This document shows positions 57,385 to 64,000 of a stretch of 64,000 nt of DNA, one piece after another. The position numbers were made by a program, and so were the translations under genes. Source of the DNA: Anaerolineae bacterium (GTDB taxonomy: Bacteria > Chloroflexota > Anaerolineae > Aggregatilineales > UBA3940); the NCBI GenBank assembly GCA_016926255.1, contig JAFGOY010000033.1:245361-309360 (forward strand), given 5' to 3'. How positions within the stretch are numbered: the first letter of the stretch is position 1; the number at the start of each line of letters is the position of its first letter. The notes under the pieces were generated by a model, which saw only the letters and a list, made by a program, of their open reading frames with translations, searched no databases and was not told the DNA's origin.

Positions 57385-58071
57385 GTGACGAAGCAAAACG
57401 CTGAAATGGATAAACCGGTATTGATTGTTGTCGATGGTCCGCTGCGCGGTCAGCAGTGGGTGCTCGATATCGACGAGATGGTGATCGGGCGCGACGCGCA
57501 CTGTGAAATTGTCATTCCGGAAAGGAGCGTTTCTCGCGAGCATGTTCGTATTTTCCGCGAGAACAATCGTGTCTATATCGAAGACTTGGGCAGCAAGAAC
57601 GGCACCCATTTGAACGGTGTCCGCGTCGAAAGCCCGCGTGAGCTTCAGGAGGGTGACGAAATCCAGATCGCCCTGTCTGTGAAAATCAGGTTCGTTGAAG
57701 CCGAATCGACTGTCCCGCTCACCATTGACGAAGAGGAACCGAGCGGCGAAGGGTTGCAGTTAGACCGTCATACGCGGCAGGTCATGATTCACGGTGATGT
57801 CCTCGATCCGCAGTTGTCGCTGTTTCAATACCGTCTGATCGAGCTTCTCTATACCTCAGGGGGAGGCGTCTGCACCCGCGACGATGTGGTGCGAGCCGTC
57901 TGGCCTGACGCTGTCGAGGAGGGAGTCAGCGAGCAGGCCATCGATGCGCTTGTTCGCCGCCTGCGCGATCGTCTCTCCGAAGTCGATCCCGACCACCAGT
58001 ACATTGTTACTGTCCGAGGTCATGGCTTCCGGCTTGTCCAGCCCGGTGCCTCCGGTGACACCTGGAACTAA
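57385..58071 (+). CDS. FHA domain fused to a winged-helix DNA-binding domain
   Basis: This is a predicted transcription regulator of 228 residues. The FHA domain is N-terminal (residues about 10-105): MVIGRDAHCEIVIPERSVSR, then EDLGSKNGTHLNGVRV, with phosphothreonine-binding Arg, Ser and Asn. The OmpR-like winged helix is C-terminal (about 130-225): LSLFQYRLIELLYTSGGGVC, then DALVRRLRDRLSEVD and VRGHGFRLV. The order is the reverse of EmbR of Mycobacterium. Start is GTG 57385, with AGGGAG seven bases before. The divergent Ser/Thr kinase gene makes phosphorylation-dependent control likely, but not shown. A good terminator follows. Confidence 0.9.
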   Translation: MTKQNAEMDKPVLIVVDGPLRGQQWVLDIDEMVIGRDAHCEIVIPERSVSREHVRIFRENNRVYIEDLGSKNGTHLNGVRVESPRELQEGDEIQIALSVKIRFVEAESTVPLTIDEEEPSGEGLQLDRHTRQVMIHGDVLDPQLSLFQYRLIELLYTSGGGVCTRDDVVRAVWPDAVEEGVSEQAIDALVRRLRDRLSEVDPDHQYIVTVRGHGFRLVQPGASGDTWN

Positions 58072-58109
58072 TCCTGTCAGTCTGGATACAAACCGCGATT
58101 GAATCTATC

Positions 58110-58134
58110 AGGGCGACCACATCGGTCGCCCTTT
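58110..58134 (+). terminator. Rho-independent terminator after the FHA regulator
   Basis: AGGGCGACC (58110-58118) and GGTCGCCCT (58124-58132) form a perfect nine-base stem with loop ACATC, followed by TT. The T run is short. Confidence 0.75.
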
Positions 58135-58168
58135 ACGTTACTATATCAAATAAAGCCAATCCTTAATC

Positions 58169-58216
58169 GCCCCCTGTGGGGGAGATGGGCGACCGCAGGT
58201 CGCCCAGAGGGGGTGC
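58169..58216 (+). repeat. Dispersed repeat family R3
   Basis: CGCCCCCTGTGGGGGAGATG leads to GGCGACCGCAGGTCGCCCAG and AGGGGG. It contains a perfect hairpin GGGCGACC-GCA-GGTCGCCC. A shortened second copy of its start (CGCCCCCTGTGGGGAGAAGG) lies at 58250. Confidence 0.6.
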
Positions 58217-58281
58217 TTCTTCACGCTCAAAACACAGTCCACCCTGATCGCCCCCTGTGGGGAGAAGGTTTTGCGCAGCTT

Positions 58282-58340
58282 TCTGCGAGTGGTAGCAAGC
58301 AGTTATAAATTTGCGTAATTCGCGCAATTCGCGGATAAAT
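58282..58340 (+). repeat. Dispersed repeat family R4, copy 2
   Basis: CTGCGAGTGGTAGCAAGCAG, then TTGCGTAATTCGCGCAATTC and GCGGATAAATT, matches copy 1 at 24886-24935. Again the copy lies just beyond the 3' end of a minus-strand gene. Confidence 0.65.
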
Positions 58341-58347
58341 TCCACCC

Positions 58348-60318
58348 TCACGCCAATGCCACGTACTCATCCTTGACCAGCGCTGAGGCATCAATCCCGA
58401 TCATGTTCAGCAGTTCCGAAATTGCCTCAGCTTTCTCCCGTGCATCGGTTTTCGACCACGTCCGGCTTTTGATCTCGACATAGTAACCGGCCATTTCCGG
58501 TTCGATCAGCTTGTCGATATTGATATAGATTCGGAACCCGCGATAGTCGATATGCCAGCGCCGCCGTTCCTTGACGACCGTCGTCTCCGAGTTCGCCTGG
58601 ACGTACTCGCGGTAGAAGCGCAGCGGTCGGGTCGCCTGGCTGATGAACCGCGACCGTGACAGCACAATCGCGTTTTCAAATTCGTGTTCTTTGCCTTCGC
58701 TGGTCAGCGTCAGCCGCGTTCTGACGCTCGTCACCATGCCGTTGTCTCCCAGAAAGTCGTCTTCCCGGTAGCGCAGCCGGTAGTTGTCGGGTTCCCCAAA
58801 CTCGAAGTAGGTATCGTACTGTCGGTAATGTGATCGTTTAACGATCTTGATGTCTTCACGTTCGAGCAGCGTCTCGACCGCCGCCGTGTCTTCAATTCTG
58901 GCCTTGACCTGCACCTCGAAGCTTTCTCCCTGTTCCAGTTCCCCGATTGCCAGCAGTTTCGAGACGATATCATCTTCGCGTTCGATCAGGAATGCGTCGA
59001 TCTTGACTGCCAGTTCGTTTGCCTCGGCAAGTGCCTTCTCGATATCGACCGTCAGCACCTCGCGGTCGCGCATCAACCACTGCCCGTTGCACAGGACGTG
59101 CTGCACGTCGGTGCTCTTTGCCGTATAGACGATCTGCGCGTAGATCGCATCGCTGTCCCGCCGGAACGATGGCTGTGTGTGCAGCCGGTTCAAATCTAGG
59201 ATGGCGATGTCGGCCCGTTTCCCCACTTCCAGTGACCCGGTGATCTCGCCGATGTGCAGCGCCTCCGCCCCCATCCGGGTTGCCATCGTCAGCGCCTGTT
59301 TAGCCGGGAGTGCCGTCGGATCGTCGGTCGATACTTTCGCCACGAATGCCGCCAGTCGGGTTTCCTCCAGCATGTCCAGGTCGTTGTTGCTCGATACGCC
59401 GTCGGTGCCAATCCCGACCTTCAATCCGGTATCGAGCATCGTCTTGATCGGAGCCATGCCGCTCGCCAGTTTCAGGTTGCTGGTTGGATTGTGGGCGACC
59501 CCCACGTTGTTATGTTGCAGGGTATTGATTTCCCCCTCGTCGATATGCACGCAGTGCGCGGCGATCACTTTCGCCCGCAGCATCTTCTGCTTCTTGATCC
59601 AGGGTACGACCGGCATGCCGTAAGTATCGCGCCACTCCTCGACCTCCTGCGCTGTTTCGCTGATGTGAATATGCAGCGGAACGTCATATTTGACGGCCAG
59701 TGCGGTGCATTCCTTCAGGATATCTTCGGTGCAGGTATAGGGGGCATGCGGGGCAACCGCCGGGATGATCAATGGGTGATCTCGCCACTTTTCGATGAAA
59801 GTCTCGCACGCTGCCAGGCTTTCTTCGTAGCTGTCGGCATCCGGCGAGGGGAACTTGAGGATCGTCTGCCCCAGGATGCCACGCATCCCCGCCTCGACCG
59901 TTGCGCTGGCGACGCTGTCCTCGTAGTAGTACATGTCGGCAAACGTTGTGACCCCCGATTGGATCATCTCCGCGCAGCCGAGCAGCGTCCCCAGATAGAC
60001 GAACTCTTCGTTGACGAATTCCCGCTCAACTGGCATCATGTATCCAATCAGCCATACGTCCAGGCGTAGATCGTCGGCTAGCCCGCGCAGCAGCGACATC
60101 GGTACATGTGTGTGTGCATTGATCAATCCCGGGATGAGCGTAAGATTTGTGCAGTCGAAAGTCTCTGTTCCCTGGTATTCTTTGGTCAGTTCGTCGGTTG
60201 GCCCAACTGCGACGATTGAATCATCCTTGATCGCAACTGCGCCTTTTTGGATGACGGTGTATGATGTGTCCATTGTGACGATGGTGCCATTTACCAGCAA
60301 AAGATCGACGGTTGTCAT
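58348..60318 (-). CDS. MTA/SAH deaminase-type amidohydrolase fused to a CYTH domain
   Basis: The 656-residue protein has two enzyme-like domains. Residues about 1-435 match 5'-methylthioadenosine/S-adenosylhomocysteine deaminases: NAHTHVPMSLLRGLADDLRL near residue 68, GVTTFADMYYY, VAPHAPYTC, HIHISETAQEVEEW, IAAHCVHI and GIGTDGVSSNNDLDML, with all metal ligands present. Residues about 455-650 resemble a CYTH (triphosphate tunnel) domain: FEVQVKARIEDTAAVETLL (ExExK-like with Gln for the second Glu), LRYREDDF, RTRLTLTSEGKE, KERRRWHIDYRGFRIYINID and GYYVEIKSR. Normal deaminases are about 430-450 residues, so this is a fusion. It stands alone on the minus strand. The CYTH assignment is by eye. Confidence 0.85.
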   Translation of the reverse strand: MTTVDLLLVNGTIVTMDTSYTVIQKGAVAIKDDSIVAVGPTDELTKEYQGTETFDCTNLTLIPGLINAHTHVPMSLLRGLADDLRLDVWLIGYMMPVEREFVNEEFVYLGTLLGCAEMIQSGVTTFADMYYYEDSVASATVEAGMRGILGQTILKFPSPDADSYEESLAACETFIEKWRDHPLIIPAVAPHAPYTCTEDILKECTALAVKYDVPLHIHISETAQEVEEWRDTYGMPVVPWIKKQKMLRAKVIAAHCVHIDEGEINTLQHNNVGVAHNPTSNLKLASGMAPIKTMLDTGLKVGIGTDGVSSNNDLDMLEETRLAAFVAKVSTDDPTALPAKQALTMATRMGAEALHIGEITGSLEVGKRADIAILDLNRLHTQPSFRRDSDAIYAQIVYTAKSTDVQHVLCNGQWLMRDREVLTVDIEKALAEANELAVKIDAFLIEREDDIVSKLLAIGELEQGESFEVQVKARIEDTAAVETLLEREDIKIVKRSHYRQYDTYFEFGEPDNYRLRYREDDFLGDNGMVTSVRTRLTLTSEGKEHEFENAIVLSRSRFISQATRPLRFYREYVQANSETTVVKERRRWHIDYRGFRIYINIDKLIEPEMAGYYVEIKSRTWSKTDAREKAEAISELLNMIGIDASALVKDEYVALA

Positions 60319-60404
60319 GATCCCTCCAGTTGGTTGCCAGGGTAGTTAGTCTTGTAATTATATCTGGTTATCTTGTGGACATTCCATCGAGAAGGTGACG
60401 ATTC

Positions 60405-62345
60405 ATGAGTTATAGGCGTTCCTACCGATTGATCGAAGCGAGTCTGGTTGCCCTGATGTTCATCGAGGCCGCCCGGATTGTCTTCGCCAACCTGTTAAGC
60501 CTGACCCAGTTTGCGATCCAGTACGGGCAGGTCGAATTGAACCTTGTCAATGGCTATGTCCTGCTTGTTGCGGCGGCGGCCTTGAGCTGGTTTGCCCCCC
60601 GCAGGCGGCAGATGCTTCCTGTTGCGCTGCATGTGAGCGCGATCCTTGTCGCCGTTGCCCGTATTGTCCTTGCTGTTCCCAATCCGGTTGTCAGCCTCTA
60701 CGCCGGATTCGCTGTATTTGGGATCGGCGCTTTCTATTTTGCGCTCCTTCTTCGTGCCAACTGGTGCAGTTGGACCGCCGCCTGGCCGATTGCTCTCTGT
60801 CTCGATCAACTCCTGCGTGCCTACGACGCCTATGATTTTTCTGTCCGTGCTTTTCTGCGTCTGCCTGTCGACGGTGTGACCTATGCTGTCCCCTGGCTGA
60901 CGTTTCAGATTGCGTTTTCCCTCGTCCTGATCCTCTTCAGCCGTCTCGCCCGCCGCACCGCCGCCGCCGAGCCATACGAACCGGCTTTCCTGAGCGTCTG
61001 GGGAGGGATTTCGTTTGGCGGTTTTCTCCTCCTTGAGATGATTGTTCTCGCCATGCCCAACGTCGTTGCCCGCTGGACTGGTGTCCCTTATTCGGCGGTT
61101 GTCGGCTGGCTGATCCTCGCCACTGCGCTCCCTCTCCTTCCCGGTGCGCGTATGCTGCTCGCCGATATTCGTGACCTGTTCGAGGAGCGTCTGCGGGGCT
61201 GGGCCTGGGTGATGGCCCTTATAACGTTGATCGTCGTCGGCAACCGCCTTGATGGATATCTCTCCGCCGGGGCGCTGATCGTCGCGCAGTTCATTGCCGT
61301 CTACCTTCTCTGGTGGATTCCCGATACTCCCGACCCGGAAGACATCGAGCAGGTTGGGCCGTCCATCTCACTTGGCCTGATCACCTACACCGTGCTGATC
61401 ACCGCTTACAGTTTCGCCTTTTTAGAGATTCCCGCCCTGGGCTGGCTCAACGGCCAATCGCTGATCGTGATCCTCGTCGCAGCGGCTTTGCTCGGCATGT
61501 CGAATATCATCTGGGGCATTGATGATCAATGGGTACTTGAACCGGTCATGCTCAGGGGGGTGCCGGTCGCATTTGCGTCGACGGTCTTTGTCTTTGGTCT
61601 TGTGATCAGCGTCGTCGGCAGCGAGCGCGCCGCGCTTCCCCCGGCCAACACGATCCGTGTTGCAACCTACAATATGAACGGTGCCTACGATGCATCTGGA
61701 GTCTATCAGATGGAACTGGTTGCTCGTACCATTGAGGCCAGTCTCGCCGATGTCGTCGTCCTGCAGGAAGTCGACACCGGGCGTCCTCTCAGCTACGGCA
61801 TGGATCAGGTTTACTATCTTTCACGTCGATTAGGGCTGGCTCAGGCTTACCTGCCGACCAATGAGCAGGTTCGCGGCGTGGCGATTCTCTCCCGCTGGCC
61901 GCTCGTCGACGTCACCAGTGTGATGTATCCCGGAAGTAACACGAATGCGGGTGCGTTGAGCGCCGTCGTCGCTGATCCGACCAGCAGCCGCCGTTTGACC
62001 GTTTTAGGCACGCAGCTTTCTGCGCTTGATGACGAGCAGCGCCTCGATCAGTTGATCACCCTGCTTGGCCTCGCCGGTGATGCCCCGATGGTCATTCTCG
62101 CCGCCGACCTGGGCGCCCCGCCGCAGGATGCCGTTTACCAGCATCTTGTCGTCAACAGTGGTTTTGTCGATCCTGACCACGAGCTTGGAATCGAAAACAG
62201 CTTCACCACTCCGGCGGTGGTGCCGGTCGTTCGCCATGACTATGTCTTGATTCGTGGGTTAGTTCCGCTGGATTCGCGCCAGGTGGATAGCAGCGCTTCC
62301 GATCACCGGCTGGTAGTCGTCGAGGTCGGGTGGCCTTTCGAGTAG
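60405..62345 (+). CDS. Polytopic membrane protein with C-terminal endonuclease/exonuclease/phosphatase domain
   Basis: This is a 646-residue protein. Residues about 10-415 hold around a dozen hydrophobic segments. The last 225 residues form an EEP domain: VATYNMNGAYDASGVYQMEL, VVLQEVDTGRPLSYGM (catalytic Glu), GVAILSRWPLVDV, VILAADLGAPPQD in place of GDFN, RHDYVLIRGL and ASDHRLVVVEV (catalytic His). The NxN and Asp-His residues are kept; Asn of GDFN is Gly. It may cut a phosphodiester or phosphomonoester outside the cell, such as a lipid headgroup. The 3' end overlaps the convergent reductase by 43 bases. Confidence 0.83.
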   Translation: MSYRRSYRLIEASLVALMFIEAARIVFANLLSLTQFAIQYGQVELNLVNGYVLLVAAAALSWFAPRRRQMLPVALHVSAILVAVARIVLAVPNPVVSLYAGFAVFGIGAFYFALLLRANWCSWTAAWPIALCLDQLLRAYDAYDFSVRAFLRLPVDGVTYAVPWLTFQIAFSLVLILFSRLARRTAAAEPYEPAFLSVWGGISFGGFLLLEMIVLAMPNVVARWTGVPYSAVVGWLILATALPLLPGARMLLADIRDLFEERLRGWAWVMALITLIVVGNRLDGYLSAGALIVAQFIAVYLLWWIPDTPDPEDIEQVGPSISLGLITYTVLITAYSFAFLEIPALGWLNGQSLIVILVAAALLGMSNIIWGIDDQWVLEPVMLRGVPVAFASTVFVFGLVISVVGSERAALPPANTIRVATYNMNGAYDASGVYQMELVARTIEASLADVVVLQEVDTGRPLSYGMDQVYYLSRRLGLAQAYLPTNEQVRGVAILSRWPLVDVTSVMYPGSNTNAGALSAVVADPTSSRRLTVLGTQLSALDDEQRLDQLITLLGLAGDAPMVILAADLGAPPQDAVYQHLVVNSGFVDPDHELGIENSFTTPAVVPVVRHDYVLIRGLVPLDSRQVDSSASDHRLVVVEVGWPFE

Positions 62346-63187
62346 CGTTTCACGGCTTCCGGCAGTGCTTCGTGAAGTCCCAGCAGCGGTGTTCGCAGCA
62401 GTGCCTTTGCTTTTGTCAGGTCGAGTGTGCAGTTTCGTGGTCTGAGTGGAGAAATATCCGCCGCCAGCACCGGCTCGACGTTCCCCTCCGTCTCGATCCC
62501 GACTGTGTGTAGCAATGCCGTCCCGAATTCATACCGGCTGTGGATCGTCCCCCCGGCGGCATTGAGAATCCCTGCTGCCGGGTTGATCACCAGTTCGAGC
62601 AGCACGTCGACCAGATTCCACACCCAGATTGGCTGGCGCAGTTCGTCGGTGAAAAGTCGTAGCTTTTCTCCCTTTTCGATCCGGTTTAGCATCCACCCTA
62701 ACTGCCTGTTTCTCGGATCGACATCATAGATCAGGCTCGTCCGCACGATCAGTGCGTCCGCGTCCGAGTTGATAATGATCCTGTCGCTCTCGGCCTTTGC
62801 TGCTGAGTACGGGCTGGTTGGGGTAGGGGGATCGTCTTCGTGATAGGGGCCGCGCGTCCCATCAAAGATCACATCTGTCGAGAGGCTGATCAAACGGCAG
62901 CCGACCGCCTCCGCCGCCGATACGATGTTGTTGGTGACTTCCGGGATCGTCCTTGTGAGGTCTTCGCTGCGATCAGATGTTGCCGTGTGGATGATCACGT
63001 CCGGCGATACCGCCTCGAACATCATCAGCGTATCATCTCGATCTCTCAAATCGATCTGGTATCTTTCGCCGACCCCCGTGTCGTCGTTTGTGAAGTACGT
63101 CCCTATCGTCTCCCAGCGTTCAGCCGCCGCCGTCGACAGGGGTTTCCCCAGGTTTCCACTCGCTCCGGTAATGAGCAGCCGTGTCAT
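62303..63187 (-). CDS. RmlD-like NAD(P)-dependent sugar-nucleotide reductase
   Basis: This is a short-chain dehydrogenase/reductase of 294 residues related to dTDP-4-dehydrorhamnose reductase. The nucleotide loop LLITGASGNLGKPLS is at residue 4. SPDVIIHTATSD, LISLSTDVIFDGTRGPYHED and SPYSAAKAESDRII (catalytic Tyr and Lys, YxxxK) follow. The family makes deoxysugars, but relatives have other substrates, and no rmlA, rmlB or rmlC lies nearby, so the product is uncertain. The ATG overlaps the rnc stop by four bases. A GGGTAGGG octamer lies inside at 62821. Confidence 0.85.
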   Translation of the reverse strand: MTRLLITGASGNLGKPLSTAAAERWETIGTYFTNDDTGVGERYQIDLRDRDDTLMMFEAVSPDVIIHTATSDRSEDLTRTIPEVTNNIVSAAEAVGCRLISLSTDVIFDGTRGPYHEDDPPTPTSPYSAAKAESDRIIINSDADALIVRTSLIYDVDPRNRQLGWMLNRIEKGEKLRLFTDELRQPIWVWNLVDVLLELVINPAAGILNAAGGTIHSRYEFGTALLHTVGIETEGNVEPVLAADISPLRPRNCTLDLTKAKALLRTPLLGLHEALPEAVKRYSKGHPTSTTTSR

Positions 63188-63897
63188 TCGCTGCCGCTGT
63201 CATCGGCGTGTAAGGCCTCAAGTGCGCAGCGGGCCGCGTTCTGAGCGGCTGTCTGTTTGCTTGACCCTTTGCCGGTCGCGTACTGCCTGTCGCCGATCAG
63301 TACCGCAACCGTGAATTCCTTGGCGTGATCTGGCCCGCTGCTCTCGATGGTGCGGTAGACCGGAGTCAGGCTTAAGTTGGCCTGACTCCATTCTTGTAAC
63401 CGGCTCTTGGCATCTTTGTACAGTTCCAGGCTGATGATGTCGTTCAGTGCGTTTGTAAACAGTGGCTCTACGAACCTGTCTACCGCATCGATGCCCAGGT
63501 CGAGGTAGAGCGCCCCGATCACCGCCTCAAATGCGGCGCACAGGTTGTTCGCTCTGCGCCGTCCGCCGCTGTCTTCTTCGCCGTGTCCAAGCATCAGCGC
63601 CATGTCGATATGGACTTTACCGGCAAAGTCTGCCAGCGTTTCAGTCCTGACAAGCGCCGAACGCAGCCGGGTCAACCGGCCTTCGGTTGCCTCCGGAAAG
63701 CGGTGATACAGCATCTCGCCGCTGATAAAATCCAGGACTGCATCGCCCAGGAACTCAAGCCGTTGATTGTCTTCCAGTCCCTGTTCGGGATTCTCGTTAA
63801 GGTACGATGGGTGAGTTAGTGCCCGGATCAGCAGTGACTTGTCGATAAAGGCCAGCCCTGCCAGTTCCTGAAATTGACTGATTGGAATTGGTGCCAT
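63184..63897 (-). CDS. rnc: Ribonuclease III
   Basis: The enzyme cuts double-stranded RNA in rRNA maturation and mRNA decay. The protein has 237 residues. The nuclease domain (about 5-155) contains RLEFLGDAVLDFISGEMLY near residue 45, the RNase III signature, with GALYLDLGIDAVDRFV providing the C-terminal acidic part. The dsRNA-binding domain (about 163-230) begins DAKSRLQEWSQANLSLTPVY and ends GKGSSKQTAAQNAARCALEA. It is the first gene of a two-gene minus-strand operon with the reductase. Confidence 0.97.
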   Translation of the reverse strand: MAPIPISQFQELAGLAFIDKSLLIRALTHPSYLNENPEQGLEDNQRLEFLGDAVLDFISGEMLYHRFPEATEGRLTRLRSALVRTETLADFAGKVHIDMALMLGHGEEDSGGRRRANNLCAAFEAVIGALYLDLGIDAVDRFVEPLFTNALNDIISLELYKDAKSRLQEWSQANLSLTPVYRTIESSGPDHAKEFTVAVLIGDRQYATGKGSSKQTAAQNAARCALEALHADDSGSE

Positions 63898-63996
63898 TAC
63901 ATAAATACTCTTGATACCTTGATTGCTAGATAAAAGCGTTCATGCGGAACTTGTTAGAATGGTAGGTGTCTAGCCACCAGCTAACAGGGGAACCGC

Positions 63997-64000
63997 ATGA
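63997..64000 (+). CDS. Possible start of a gene running out of the window
   Basis: AGGGG at 63986-63990 is followed by ATG at 63997-63999, the last full codon of the window. This looks like a ribosome site and start on the plus strand, divergent from rnc. Nothing more can be said. Confidence 0.3.

Overview
The window looks like chromosomal DNA of a Chloroflexota bacterium, probably of the Anaerolineae type. That placement is an inference from gene content. The supporting features are the redox repressor Rex, a mevalonate kinase / isopentenyl phosphate kinase / decarboxylase cluster of the kind known from Roseiflexus, Ser/Thr kinases with FHA partners, a decaprenyl-phosphate phosphoribosyltransferase-like prenyltransferase, and many lipoproteins with Pro/Thr linkers. 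No rRNA, tRNA, CRISPR array, phage or transposase gene was seen. The base composition is moderately GC-rich and even, so most of the window is ordinary core and surface-protein chromosome.

Layout. 1-4.6 kb: end of an F1 ATP synthase operon (atpA 3' part, atpG, atpD, atpC) and an mreB-like gene, closed by a strong bidirectional terminator against rex. 5.5-11 kb: a GbsR/MarR-like regulator, a polyprenyl synthase, then obg-nadD and a lipoprotein with two solute-binding domains. 11-14.9 kb (minus): an EamA exporter, a zinc-ribbon protein and a GH38-like protein. 15-20.7 kb: superoxide dismutase, ferredoxin, DtxR-type regulator, prepilin peptidase, mnmA and enolase. 20.8-24.9 kb: a zinc-ribbon membrane protein, a Ser/Thr kinase with FHA domain, and an M23 peptidase fused to a barrel-like domain. 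24.9-30 kb (minus): a tight operon of rseP, a HEAT-repeat gene, a peptidase-MA-like gene, acyP and a FecR-like membrane protein. 30.2-34 kb (minus): an isoprenoid operon (UbiA-type transferase, mevalonate kinase, isopentenyl phosphate kinase, decarboxylase). 34-39.2 kb: tlyA, a lipoprotein, lepA and an MFS transporter. 39.4-43.5 kb (minus): a GT2 glycosyltransferase, a flippase-like protein, cinA and a cNMP-binding protein. 43.6-44.9 kb: a YraN-type nuclease and miaA. 45-49 kb (minus): a PrsW-like protein, a small membrane protein and a large secreted serine protease. 49.3-52.9 kb: an oligopeptide-type ABC importer without its ATPases. 53.3-58 kb: a GH3-like surface protein, a membrane Ser/Thr kinase and an FHA/winged-helix regulator. 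58.3-64 kb: an MTA/SAH deaminase fused to a CYTH domain, a polytopic membrane protein with an endonuclease/exonuclease/phosphatase domain, an RmlD-like reductase and rnc.

The most interesting points are these. (1) The isoprenoid operon fits the alternative mevalonate route through isopentenyl phosphate. (2) An amidohydrolase is fused to a CYTH phosphohydrolase-type domain. (3) Several proteins keep a recognisable enzyme fold but have lost key catalytic residues: GH38-like, GH3-like, peptidase-MA-like and PrsW-like. (4) Several families of short dispersed repeats sit in intergenic gaps, even inside operons. (5) A strand-biased GGGTAGGG octamer matches the E. coli FtsK-orienting (KOPS) consensus. 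All motif readings were made by eye, with no alignments or searches.
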